A DNA stretch of 42,147 bases, from NCBI GenBank assembly GCA_005786805.1, contig SYCV01000067.1, positions 1 through 42,147 on the forward strand, written 5' to 3'. Made by a program: the position numbers and the translations under genes. This document shows, in pieces, positions 16,417 through 24,313 of the stretch; the first letter of the stretch is position 1; each line of letters opens with the position of its first letter. This DNA comes from Planctomycetia bacterium. Lineage in GTDB: Bacteria > Planctomycetota > Planctomycetia > Gemmatales > Gemmataceae. A model generated the notes under the pieces. The model was given only the letters and a program-made list of their open reading frames with translations, did no database searches and had not been told where the DNA came from.

Positions 16417-18219
16417 TCAAAGTCCCAATTCCTTGAGCTGTTTTGGATCGACTGTCGAAGGGGCGCCGGTCATCAAATCCCGGGCCTTCTGATTTTTGGG
16501 GAATGCTATCACATCACGGATGTTGGATGTTCCCGTCAGGATCATCGCCCAACGGTCCAGCCCCAATGCGACACCACCATGGGGAGGCGCGCCATATTTC
16601 AATGCATCCAAAAGAAAACCAAAACGGTGCTTCGCTTGTTCCTGGGTCATTCCCAGCACGCTGAACAACCTTGATTGAACCGCGGGATCATGAATTCGAA
16701 TGCTTCCACCACCACACTCATAACCGTTGATCACAAGGTCGTAAGCCTGTGCTATGACCGAGCCTGGGTCACTCTCAAGCTTGTGCAGGTCCTCGACCCT
16801 GGGTGATGTGAATGGATGATGGTTTGCAACCCATCGTTTTTCCTCAGGATCATGGATGAACGAGGGAAAATCAACAACCCAGCAAATATTGAAGATTCCA
16901 CCAAGGTTGTCAAGAATACCAAGCTGCTGGGCAACATGAAGGCGAAGCGCACCGAGGGAGCTGGATACGACATCCTCCTTGTCCGCAACCATCAAGACCA
17001 GGTCGCCATCCTCAACTTGAAGGCGGGTGCGAAGATCAGCCTGGACATCCGCGGGAAAAAACTTCTCAATGGAGGAAACAAACTTCCCAGCCTCAGCCTT
17101 GAGCCAGGCAACCCCTTTCCCTCCAGCCTGAATCGCAAACTCTGAAATCCTTCCACCCGGCTTGAGATCGGTGTTGGAGAATTTCGCAGCCCCACCTTTC
17201 GCGCAAATGGCCCTAAGCTTCCCGCCCTGCTCTATCGCTTCCTTGAAGACGCGGAATTCCGTTCGGGGTGCAAGATCCGAAAGTTCCACAATCTCCATTC
17301 CGAATCGGAGGTCGGGCTTGTCACTTCCAAAACGCCTCATGGCCTCGGCAAAGCTTATCCGTGGGAACGGAGTCTCCAACTTAAAACCAACACATTTTTG
17401 AAAAACATCAACCGCCAGGCCCTCGATCACTCTCATAACATCATCTTGATTTACAAACGACATTTCCAAATCCAACTGGGTGAATTCAGGCTGGCGATCC
17501 GCCCGCAAATCCTCATCCCTCAAGCAACGGGCAATTTGAAAATACTTGTCATATCCCGCAACCATCAACAACTGCTTGTATAGCTGGGGCGACTGGGGCA
17601 GCGCATACCAAGAATTTGGCCATACCCTGCTCGGTACCAGATAATCGCGCGCGCCCTCGGGGCTGCTACGCCCCAACAAGGGGGTTTCAAGCTCGAGGAA
17701 AGATTGGTTATCAAGGTAATCCCTGATCACCTTGTTCATTCGATGCCTCATGGCAAGGGTTGCATGCAGACTTGGCCTGCGGAGGTCCAGGTACCTGTAC
17801 TGCAGCCTGACATCCTCGCCCGCCAGCTCGATACCGGGAAATTCGGTGACTTCAAATGGCGGAGTCGGGCTTTCATTGAGGATTTTTAGTTCCAGTGCAA
17901 ACAATTCAACTTCACCGGTGGCGTGGTCCCTGTTTTCCTTGCCAGGCAGGCGCTTTCGAACCTTTCCTCTGACCGCGACAACGAATTCCCTGCCAAGTTT
18001 CTCAGATAACTTGAACATCTGTGAGTTTGTGGAATCCGCTTCAAACACAACCTGGGTGATGCCATAGCGATCACGGAGATCAATGAAAACCTGATCCTTA
18101 TAACCACGATAAGCGTTGACCCAGCCGTTAAGGGTAACCTCATGATTTTCATGAGAGACACGGATTTCACCGCAGTGATGGGATCGACGCCAGTTGTCAT
18201 TCAAAGTTGGATTACTCAC
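16417..18219 (-). CDS. aspS: Aspartyl-tRNA synthetase
   Basis: Class II synthetase that charges tRNA with aspartate. The 600-residue length and GAD insertion domain are of the bacterial type. Order: N-terminal OB-fold anticodon domain (about 1-110), motif 1 region, GARDYLVPSRV and ALPQSPQLYKQLLMVAGYDKYFQIARC, motif 2 (CLRDEDLRADRQPEFTQLD), GAD insert (about 290-420), and motif 3 (GGVALGLDRWAMILTG). The start is GTG at 18219, supported by AAGGTG about 5 bases upstream on the minus strand. It could be a non-discriminating form that also serves tRNA-Asn; that needs the gatCAB and asnS status of the genome. Confidence 0.97.
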   Translation of the reverse strand: MSNPTLNDNWRRSHHCGEIRVSHENHEVTLNGWVNAYRGYKDQVFIDLRDRYGITQVVFEADSTNSQMFKLSEKLGREFVVAVRGKVRKRLPGKENRDHATGEVELFALELKILNESPTPPFEVTEFPGIELAGEDVRLQYRYLDLRRPSLHATLAMRHRMNKVIRDYLDNQSFLELETPLLGRSSPEGARDYLVPSRVWPNSWYALPQSPQLYKQLLMVAGYDKYFQIARCLRDEDLRADRQPEFTQLDLEMSFVNQDDVMRVIEGLAVDVFQKCVGFKLETPFPRISFAEAMRRFGSDKPDLRFGMEIVELSDLAPRTEFRVFKEAIEQGGKLRAICAKGGAAKFSNTDLKPGGRISEFAIQAGGKGVAWLKAEAGKFVSSIEKFFPADVQADLRTRLQVEDGDLVLMVADKEDVVSSSLGALRLHVAQQLGILDNLGGIFNICWVVDFPSFIHDPEEKRWVANHHPFTSPRVEDLHKLESDPGSVIAQAYDLVINGYECGGGSIRIHDPAVQSRLFSVLGMTQEQAKHRFGFLLDALKYGAPPHGGVALGLDRWAMILTGTSNIRDVIAFPKNQKARDLMTGAPSTVDPKQLKELGL

Positions 18220-18417
18220 GGAAACACCTTTTAAGAAAAACTATTCTTCACTAAGGAAATTGTAATAAAAACAGGGTTGAAAGTCAGAAAAAGCAATGAA
18301 AGTGCGATCAAAAACAGGAATTTAAGGGTCAGTTTTCCCGATTAAACACATTAATTAAGCTGGAAGAAGAGTAAAAGGAATCGTTGTTTCAAAATTCTGC
18401 AAAAACCTAGATATGAC
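18220..18417. other. 198-base non-coding gap between aspS and the vWA-protein gene
   Basis: An A/T-rich stretch with no convincing gene, tRNA or strong hairpin. It should hold the aspS promoter on the minus strand and the end of the upstream vWA transcript, but I could not pick out either with confidence. Confidence 0.5.
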
Positions 18418-20121
18418 CTAGGGTTTGCTCATGCCGACGAAGTTGCCATTGTTTTCGCGGGCCAGGGCCCACAAAAAAGCCCCCACATCCGGACTTTCAT
18501 AGAAAAACCCAACCGTATTGATTTTAACTCTGGGAAATTCAACCTGCGCGGGATTCCATCGGGTTTTCATCGTATTTCGAACATACTTTGAAAGGTAATC
18601 ACTCTTGTCAAAATCCTTGAGCTCTTTTTCCTTACCCGGCGGAACACCATCACCCAGGTTAGGCAATCCATCTGAAAAAAGATAAATCGTATCCAAGCCC
18701 TTGGAACGCATTCGAAACGCCGCCTCAAACGCCATGGACATATTGGTACCACCCAATGGCTTCACCTTGTCAAGTCCCGCTTTCACCATCGCAACTGCTT
18801 CAGGTGAGTAATCAAGCCATTCACCCTCGGCGCCTAGAGGAAAAATGGTTTTATCTGAAAAGGCAATCACCTGGAATTTGGAAAGCTTGGGAAGGCTTTG
18901 CAAAATCCTGACCAATGTTGCCTTGACCTCATTCCACTTGTTTGGTGCATCGGTTTTTTCATCAAGCATTTCCATGCTTCCCGAGGCATCAATAAGGAAC
19001 AAAACTTTTTCCCCGGCCAGCTCGATTCCAGCAAATCGATTCTCCACTTCAGACCGAAGCTGGGTGACTTTGGCCTTAAGATTGTTGGTATCATCTTCCA
19101 ATGACTTCATCTCGCGTTGATTTTTTTCAAGAGCGGTCTTCTCAGACTGAAGCATTCGCTCAGATTTATCCAACTTGGCCTGAAGATCGGCGTATTTGGT
19201 CTGCCAGGGTCTTAGGTCAACCAATTCCTTATTTTTCTTCTCAACCTCCGATTTGAACGCGGATAACTGGACAGACTTCTCCTTTTCCAAAAGAACCAAA
19301 TCATTTCGAGCTTTTTCCAGTGCCATGATTTCTGATTGCATCTGCTTTTCAGACTTATCAAGTTTCATCTGCAACTCAAAGGATTTGGCCTTGAATAGCC
19401 TGAGATCAGCAACCTCATTGTTTTTGGCTTTAAGGTCACCCTCAATGTCGGCGATTTTCTTTTCCTTTTCACGCATTAGATTCGCAAGTTCATTGATGTT
19501 CTTTTTTTGCGAGAGCAGATCTGCTGCGGCAAGATCCAACTGCTTGGTTTTTTCAGAAACCTCCATGTTTTTCGCCTGTAATTGAACTGCCAGTTGCTTT
19601 TTCAAGTCAATTTCCGTTGCCAGCGACTTTTGCAATCCCGTGGCATTGGCTTTCAGGATGTTTAATTCTTTATCCAAACCTTTGGCGCGGGCTTCCGCAA
19701 GGTCTGCTAGCTTCACCCATTGCGCGAGTTTTTCAGAAACCTCCTCCATCCGCCTGGACCGCTGTTCAATTTCTTTTTTTTGGCTCTCTATCTCCGCGAG
19801 ATAAACCTGTTTCTGCTGCTGGTTTTGCTTGATGGTGTTGTCTTTTTTCTCAAGCACAAGTTGTTCGCTTTTCAATTGCTCCTGCAAATCCATCAATTTC
19901 TGGCCAAGGAGTGCGACATTTGACCTCGCAGCATCCCTCTCCGACAAAGCCTTGGTTTTTTCCTCCTCGAGCAAGGCGGATTGTTCAATCAATTTCTCCT
20001 CCGCCAACCTTGCCTCCCGCATGTTTGCAAGCCAGAGAAAAATCACACATCCAAGGGCGCAGCACAAGACATCTATCATGTAGATGTTGAAGAGACTGGG
20101 CGTTCGATGTTTTTTTTGCAT
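18418..20121 (-). CDS. Single-pass coiled-coil vWA protein with ExbD/MotB-like membrane helix
   Basis: A 567-residue protein of undescribed function. A short N-terminal tail is followed by one membrane helix at about 16-34 (MIDVLCCALGCVIFLWL), with Asp17 at its start, as in the single helix of ExbD and MotB. A charged coiled coil fills about 35-365 and contains a tandem repeat (233-294 and 296-360, 63-residue offset). A C-terminal vWA domain has a full MIDAS: Asp378, Ser380 and Ser382 in DASGS, Thr459 in GGTN, and Asp484 in FSDG. The ATG at 20121 is preceded by GAGG; a TTG at 20139 is a less likely start. It follows the Hsp70-like gene by 14 bases. Inference: it is the B subunit of an ion-driven stator with the MotA-like protein two genes upstream. 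Confidence 0.8.
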   Translation of the reverse strand: MQKKHRTPSLFNIYMIDVLCCALGCVIFLWLANMREARLAEEKLIEQSALLEEEKTKALSERDAARSNVALLGQKLMDLQEQLKSEQLVLEKKDNTIKQNQQQKQVYLAEIESQKKEIEQRSRRMEEVSEKLAQWVKLADLAEARAKGLDKELNILKANATGLQKSLATEIDLKKQLAVQLQAKNMEVSEKTKQLDLAAADLLSQKKNINELANLMREKEKKIADIEGDLKAKNNEVADLRLFKAKSFELQMKLDKSEKQMQSEIMALEKARNDLVLLEKEKSVQLSAFKSEVEKKNKELVDLRPWQTKYADLQAKLDKSERMLQSEKTALEKNQREMKSLEDDTNNLKAKVTQLRSEVENRFAGIELAGEKVLFLIDASGSMEMLDEKTDAPNKWNEVKATLVRILQSLPKLSKFQVIAFSDKTIFPLGAEGEWLDYSPEAVAMVKAGLDKVKPLGGTNMSMAFEAAFRMRSKGLDTIYLFSDGLPNLGDGVPPGKEKELKDFDKSDYLSKYVRNTMKTRWNPAQVEFPRVKINTVGFFYESPDVGAFLWALARENNGNFVGMSKP

Positions 20122-20135
20122 TACAAACCTCGACC

Positions 20136-21230
20136 TCAAACTTTACCGGAGCCGATTGGCCAATTATATCCAGTCACAGATGTTCCACCCATGGAATCGA
20201 ACCACCACTTACCCGCCATGGTCATCACATTGGAACATAGAGAAGCGGGGGGAACAAAATCATCTGGAAAAAGAACCGGGCACGAAAACCCCGATGCGAC
20301 TTGTTGTAAAACATCAACCAACCCGGGGACAGCATCGATTTTACTTGCACACGCAAAACGAATTTCACCCTGGGAAAAATTCCTTGCACTCAGATAGCCC
20401 CATAACTTTTGCCTTAGGCTATGAACCATTGATGAAAAACAAATTTCAATCTCACTCCGTGCGACAACAAACTCCTTGCTGTAAAAATCGTCATCCAATT
20501 TGATTTTAAAATTCGGTTTTACCCCGATACCCTGCATAATCTTGAGGGATTGCTGGAAAAGCATCTGGTCCGATCGCACATCAACCCTCGGGTCTCTCCT
20601 GCAATGAAGGATTGTTTTTTCCGCGATCAAATCCGACAACTTCAACGCCCAACGATGCAAACCAAATTCAGGAAACACAACTCCAGAAACCAAATTCGCG
20701 ACACCATCCACAATCCTCACATGGGAAACCGAAAGTGAAAATCCATCCAATTCAACCGCGATGGTATCGCAGGAAGATCGGGAATTCACACCTTCACTCA
20801 ACGCCATGGCGGTAGCGGAGGCTAAACTTCCCTGCACTTGATATCCAATTTTTGAAGCGATCTGCTCGACTTTCCGAATTTGTTTCTGGGTCAGATAAAC
20901 TGGCAGGGCAAAAGCAACCCTTGAGCCGGGTTGTAATCTCTTTTGAAGTTCCGAAAGATAAAACTCCAGGGCATAGTCCGCACTGATCTCAAATTTACCC
21001 AAACCCCAGTTCTTGTTCGAACCAATCCAAGGAAGAAAATCACAACAAACCTTGTGTTCACCATGCCTTGAGAAGGAATGGTTGTCCACCGGGATGATTT
21101 TATCCTCAAGCAAAAGGACCATATCCCTGCTCATGCAGGCTTGGGGATTATTACCGAAATCACTGCCAACCAACATTCCCGAGATGGAATGATGTGAAAG
21201 GGAATCAATATAAATGCCAACCACATTCAT
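20136..21230 (-). CDS. Degenerate Hsp70/actin-fold protein
   Basis: A 364-residue protein without signal peptide or membrane helix. Residues 105-147 (VAFALPVYLTQKQIRK, then VEQIASKIGYQVQGSLASATA) follow the DnaK stretch that begins with its ITVPAYF segment. Residues 157-176 (IAVELDGFSLSVSH) sit where DnaK has its second phosphate loop, DLGGGTFD, and the later region RSEIEICFSSMVHSLRQKL follows the DnaK R..FE pattern. The glycine-rich nucleotide loops at the N-terminus and at 160 are lost, and the substrate-binding domain is absent. It probably does not hydrolyse ATP and may be a scaffold. The gene is 14 bases from both the channel gene and the vWA gene. The fold call is mine from pattern alone. 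Confidence 0.6.
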   Translation of the reverse strand: MNVVGIYIDSLSHHSISGMLVGSDFGNNPQACMSRDMVLLLEDKIIPVDNHSFSRHGEHKVCCDFLPWIGSNKNWGLGKFEISADYALEFYLSELQKRLQPGSRVAFALPVYLTQKQIRKVEQIASKIGYQVQGSLASATAMALSEGVNSRSSCDTIAVELDGFSLSVSHVRIVDGVANLVSGVVFPEFGLHRWALKLSDLIAEKTILHCRRDPRVDVRSDQMLFQQSLKIMQGIGVKPNFKIKLDDDFYSKEFVVARSEIEICFSSMVHSLRQKLWGYLSARNFSQGEIRFACASKIDAVPGLVDVLQQVASGFSCPVLFPDDFVPPASLCSNVMTMAGKWWFDSMGGTSVTGYNWPIGSGKV

Positions 21231-21244
21231 ATTTAAAACAACCT

Positions 21245-22090
21245 TTACTTTTCAGAATTAAATTCAAGCTGGTAGGATTCATTGGATTCATCGAATGCGG
21301 CATCACTTTTTTTCGAGTCATCCAGTCTAGCAACCAGATTATCCAAGCAGTACTGTTTGCAGTCCAGCACAAGGTTTTCCTCTTCCTTTTGGATAATGTG
21401 CAAAAAAAACATCAATAAAATACTCAGTGCCAAGGCAACCAGGGTGCAATCAAACGCTACATTCAAATGGGCGGTTGCCTCCTTGATGAATGAACTCATT
21501 GCTTTTTCAGTTTCAGCACCCATGGAAAGGCTGCCTGCAAGCCCACGAACAGTTCCCAGGAATCCTATCGCAGGAAGTGACCACGCCAGGTAATTGACCG
21601 TGGACATGGATGTGACCATCCTATCAATCACAACATCAGATTGCATTTTGACCGCGTCAACCACATCCGAGCAGGATTTTGTGACACTGAAACGGTTCAA
21701 CGAAGTTTCCAGGAGTTGTGGGAGAATCAAAGGCCCCTTACCTTTGGATTGATCCGCGATTTTTCGCTGGATAAGCCGGGCGTCCTGGGGAAGAATCCGG
21801 TGCGATGAATCAAGTGAAAGTAGATTGAGGGAAAATGCCTCGCACTGCCTTTCCACCTCGGCTTTTTTCGCATAGAGAATCAAGCAGGCCCAGGTGAAAG
21901 CAATGTAACAAAGGATTTGTTCAGGTCCCAGCAAAAGCCTTAACAACCTCTGTTGATTCCATTTACCACCACCACTAAACTGACCGGGCATGTAATAATC
22001 CATGACTGGGATGGATATCCCCGCCACCAGAACCACGGCAATCAAAAGCCTGGGCAGCTCTTTAATCGTGTTATTTCCAGAATTTTGCAA
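21245..22090 (-). CDS. MotA/TolQ/ExbB-family proton channel protein
   Basis: An inner-membrane protein of the ion-channel family that powers flagellar stators, TolQR and ExbBD. A hydrophobic segment near the N-terminus (PRLLIAVVLVAGISIPVMDYY) and another (GPEQILCYIAFTWACLILY) are followed by a cytoplasmic stretch. Then come the two family-defining helices: NYLAWSLPAIGFLGTVRGLA with the classic P..G.LGTV..L pattern, and LNVAFDCTLVALALSILLMFF. The C-terminus is charged. I place the start at TTG 22090, which has GAGGG 7 bases upstream; a TTG at 22123 would give 292 residues but has a weaker site. It is the first gene of the three-gene module, transcribed away from the HAD gene. Confidence 0.82.
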   Translation of the reverse strand: MQNSGNNTIKELPRLLIAVVLVAGISIPVMDYYMPGQFSGGGKWNQQRLLRLLLGPEQILCYIAFTWACLILYAKKAEVERQCEAFSLNLLSLDSSHRILPQDARLIQRKIADQSKGKGPLILPQLLETSLNRFSVTKSCSDVVDAVKMQSDVVIDRMVTSMSTVNYLAWSLPAIGFLGTVRGLAGSLSMGAETEKAMSSFIKEATAHLNVAFDCTLVALALSILLMFFLHIIQKEEENLVLDCKQYCLDNLVARLDDSKKSDAAFDESNESYQLEFNSEK

Positions 22091-22123
22091 GATATTACCC
22101 TCATTCGATCCGAAACTAGCCAA

Positions 22124-22282
22124 ACGGTTGGCAACCCTGTATTGTCAGTCAATCGATCATTATTTACATTAGTTATTCTGTAGATCTTAAAAAATATTAA
22201 ACTTTTCCTGCGGAATATCATTATTTTAACAATTATTACATGGTACCGAATTCTATCAAATCTGAATTAAAGGAACAAATCC
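22124..22282. other. Divergent intergenic region between the channel gene and the HAD gene
   Basis: A 159-base, very A/T-rich region between divergently transcribed genes. It must contain promoters in both directions. Several TATTAA- and TTTACA-like words occur, but none forms an unambiguous pair of boxes. No RNA gene or repeat was seen. Confidence 0.45.
22269..22275 (+). promoter_or_regulatory. Ribosome binding site supporting a TTG start of the HAD gene
   Basis: AAAGGAA lies 7 bases before the TTG at 22283. The first in-frame ATG falls inside the catalytic DMDGT motif, so the TTG start is required by the protein family. Confidence 0.7.
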
Positions 22283-22963
22283 TTGAGAAATGACCGATCA
22301 ATTGCAGTCTTATGGGACATGGATGGAACCCTGGTGGATACTGCGGAGCACCATTTTCATGCCTGGGTTCGAATTTGCAGGGAGTACGGCAAAGAATTCA
22401 CCCGGGCCGACTTCACCGCGACATTTGGCAAAAGAAATCCCGAGATTATCGACTACCTCTTTGATGGAAAAATTCAAGGTCCTGAAGCTGACAAGCTTGG
22501 TCATCAAAAGGAAGAATACTACCGGGCAGAGTCAACAAAAACCGGAATCGAACTGCTGCCTGGGGTTTTGAATTTACTAAAGAGCCTGAATGAACTTGGC
22601 GCGAAGCAAGCCATTGGCTCAAGTGCCCCAAGGGGCAATCTCGAGCTTATTTTAAAACTCACAGGTATCGGTAAATACATGCAGGCGATGGTTGGCATGG
22701 AAGATACCCAGCGGGGTAAACCCGATCCCCAGGTGTTTTTGATAGGTGCAGAAAAACTTAAAATACAGCCCCAAAATTCAGTTGTGGTGGAGGATGCGAT
22801 AGCAGGAGTGCAGGCTGCCAAGGCCGGGGGGATGAAATGCATCGCGGTAAGCTTTGTTGGGCACCACAGCGAGGAGAAATTAAAATCCGCCGGGGCCGAT
22901 CGAATAGTAAAAACATTAAGCGAGTTGGATGGGGACGACTTTTACAAACTGGTATGGGGCTAA
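22283..22963 (+). CDS. HAD-superfamily phosphatase / beta-phosphoglucomutase-like hydrolase
   Basis: A 226-residue cytoplasmic haloacid dehalogenase-type enzyme, dephosphorylating a small sugar phosphate or acting as a phosphomutase. Motif I is WDMDGTLVDT with nucleophile Asp12 and acid/base Asp14. A helical cap follows (about 20-90). Motif II is the Ser in AIGSSAPRGN, motif III the Lys in RGKPDPQVF, and motif IV VVEDAIAGVQAA. Length and cap fit the PGMB/phosphoglycolate-phosphatase branch; the substrate is not predictable. Translation starts at TTG. Its last bases overlap the end of the convergent metallophosphatase gene by 4 bases. Confidence 0.9.
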   Translation: MRNDRSIAVLWDMDGTLVDTAEHHFHAWVRICREYGKEFTRADFTATFGKRNPEIIDYLFDGKIQGPEADKLGHQKEEYYRAESTKTGIELLPGVLNLLKSLNELGAKQAIGSSAPRGNLELILKLTGIGKYMQAMVGMEDTQRGKPDPQVFLIGAEKLKIQPQNSVVVEDAIAGVQAAKAGGMKCIAVSFVGHHSEEKLKSAGADRIVKTLSELDGDDFYKLVWG

Positions 22964-23649
22964 GATCCGGGTCTAATATTTGCCTGTCGAAAATCGCCTG
23001 CCTGATTCGCCTGCCAGTATTCCATGGAATTCAATTCGCAACAGGTAAGCCACCCGCCCCCATAAACATTGGTATCAACACAAAGCAGGTTCTCAAGGTT
23101 CAAAGGAACGCCTGAAGTTTGCCTGGTATGCCCACAGATGACTTTTTTACCCGAATAATGCCCGGGGAAATCCAATTTCAGCTTATCCCAAAAAAGAAGT
23201 TTGTCAGTTTGGCTGTCCATCGGCAAATCGGGATCCACACCGGCATGGACAAAAATGTGGTTTTCGTTTTCCCAATACCTGCTGCATTCGGATTGATAAA
23301 AGTCCAAAATAGGCTGTTCAATCAATTGAAAATCAGGGTTTGAGACATCAACGCCAAAAGATTCAAGAGTCTGCAACCCGCCAAACAACAACCAGTCGGA
23401 ATTGAACCGCTTGAGGTGAATTGACTCGAGAAACATCAAGTCATGGTTTCCAACCAATGAATGAAGATCGGTCTCGAATTTAAGTTTGATCAACCTCTGA
23501 AGAACCTGCTTTGAATGGGGCCCCCGGTCAATATAATCGCCCAGAAAGATCACAGTATCTGAAGGGTCTGGCTTTAAATGATCCAATAAAAGGTTCAATG
23601 GGAGTAAAAAACCGTGCACATCACCAAATACCAAAAGCCTTCCAGCCAT
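22960..23649 (-). CDS. Calcineurin-like (PPP-family) metallophosphatase
   Basis: A 229-residue bimetal phosphoesterase related to the bacterial PrpA/ApaH-type serine/threonine phosphatases. The motifs are in order: GDVHG (Asp10, His12), GDYIDRG (Asp38, Asp41, Arg42), GNHD (Asn68, His69), then later histidines in IFVHAGVDPD and VICGHTRQTSG. The ATG at 23649 was chosen because GRLLVFGDVHG is where the family begins; a GTG at 23712 would add 21 hydrophobic residues and overlap the preceding gene by 40 bases. That alternative would create a membrane anchor, so it is worth keeping in mind. Substrate may be a phosphoprotein or a dinucleoside polyphosphate. Confidence 0.88.
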   Translation of the reverse strand: MAGRLLVFGDVHGFLLPLNLLLDHLKPDPSDTVIFLGDYIDRGPHSKQVLQRLIKLKFETDLHSLVGNHDLMFLESIHLKRFNSDWLLFGGLQTLESFGVDVSNPDFQLIEQPILDFYQSECSRYWENENHIFVHAGVDPDLPMDSQTDKLLFWDKLKLDFPGHYSGKKVICGHTRQTSGVPLNLENLLCVDTNVYGGGWLTCCELNSMEYWQANQAGDFRQANIRPGS

Positions 23650-23672
23650 CAAAAACCCCAAGCAGAAGAAAA

Positions 23673-24191
23673 TCAGGCTGCATCCAAGCCCGATCCACCT
23701 GAAGTATAACACCTGGATTCAGCAAGGACAGCATACTCGGTCAATTTTGCAGCTGTAATTCCTATGCGTTGAAAACAATCCACCACCACACTCTCAGAAT
23801 CATTCAAAAGGGTGATCAGCAAGTCCATCGGATGAATGCTTTTTCTCGCATGTGTGAGACAACGATCTTTGGCCTCCCTTATTAATGCAATGACCTGGTC
23901 TGAAAGGAACTCCCTGTGCAGAAAAAGCTTTGGATGTTCTGGGGCTTTTTCCTGGTGAAAAAGCTCCTGAAACTGCATTAATAGCTGCTTCAAATCCGCT
24001 TTCAAGCTTTGCCCCCAGTCAACTATGCCCGGGTCGGGAAACGCGATCAATCCCATGAACAAATGCGATGTGCGTATGTGATCGGAATGGGTCGCGACCC
24101 CCAGCTTTATTGATTCTTCCAGAACCGCCTGCGCGTTTGAGCTAAAAAGCCCCAGTGATAATTTCCCGTTTTTTTCAAAGACATCGTCCAT
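23673..24191 (-). CDS. Stand-alone Clp N-terminal (R) domain protein
   Basis: A 172-residue protein that resembles only the N-terminal double repeat of ClpA/ClpC/ClpB. Repeat one is AQAVLEESIKLGVATHSDHIRTSHLFMGLI; repeat two is VIALIREAKDRCLTHARKSIHPMDLLITLLND. No AAA+ module follows. Clp N domains bind adaptors and substrates, so this could be a decoy, adaptor or substrate-recognition protein. The ATG at 24191 has AAGGTG five bases upstream; a GTG at 24317 in the same frame would overlap purK and adds residues without similarity. It lies 122 bases after purK and 23 before the metallophosphatase gene. Confidence 0.7.
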   Translation of the reverse strand: MDDVFEKNGKLSLGLFSSNAQAVLEESIKLGVATHSDHIRTSHLFMGLIAFPDPGIVDWGQSLKADLKQLLMQFQELFHQEKAPEHPKLFLHREFLSDQVIALIREAKDRCLTHARKSIHPMDLLITLLNDSESVVVDCFQRIGITAAKLTEYAVLAESRCYTSGGSGLDAA

Positions 24192-24196
24192 GATGC

Positions 24197-24202
24197 CACC
24201 TT
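24197..24202 (-). promoter_or_regulatory. Ribosome binding site fixing the start of the Clp-N-like gene
   Basis: On the minus strand AAGGTG occupies 24202-24197, 5 bases before the ATG at 24191. It supports this start over the upstream in-frame GTG at 24317. Confidence 0.65.
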
Positions 24203-24313
24203 GTGCGATAAATACTTTACAGGTTTTAAAACAATCCGAGGGAGGGATTATGCAGGGAAGACCAAAGTAAATCAAGGCGGACCGGAGATCATAGAAAATG
24301 GGTATTACACCAT

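Noticed and set aside
18418..22123. Zorya-type (ZorAB) anti-phage system
   Set aside because: There is a MotA-like and a MotB-like helix, but no OmpA-type peptidoglycan-binding domain, and no ZorC/ZorD/ZorE helicase or nuclease gene lies nearby. The Hsp70-like and vWA proteins do not belong to that system.
22960..23712. GTG start at 23712 for the metallophosphatase, giving a hydrophobic N-terminus
   Set aside because: It would overlap the Clp-N-like gene by 40 bases and has no ribosome binding site; the ATG at 23649 fits the family start. Kept as a remote option because a membrane anchor would be interesting.
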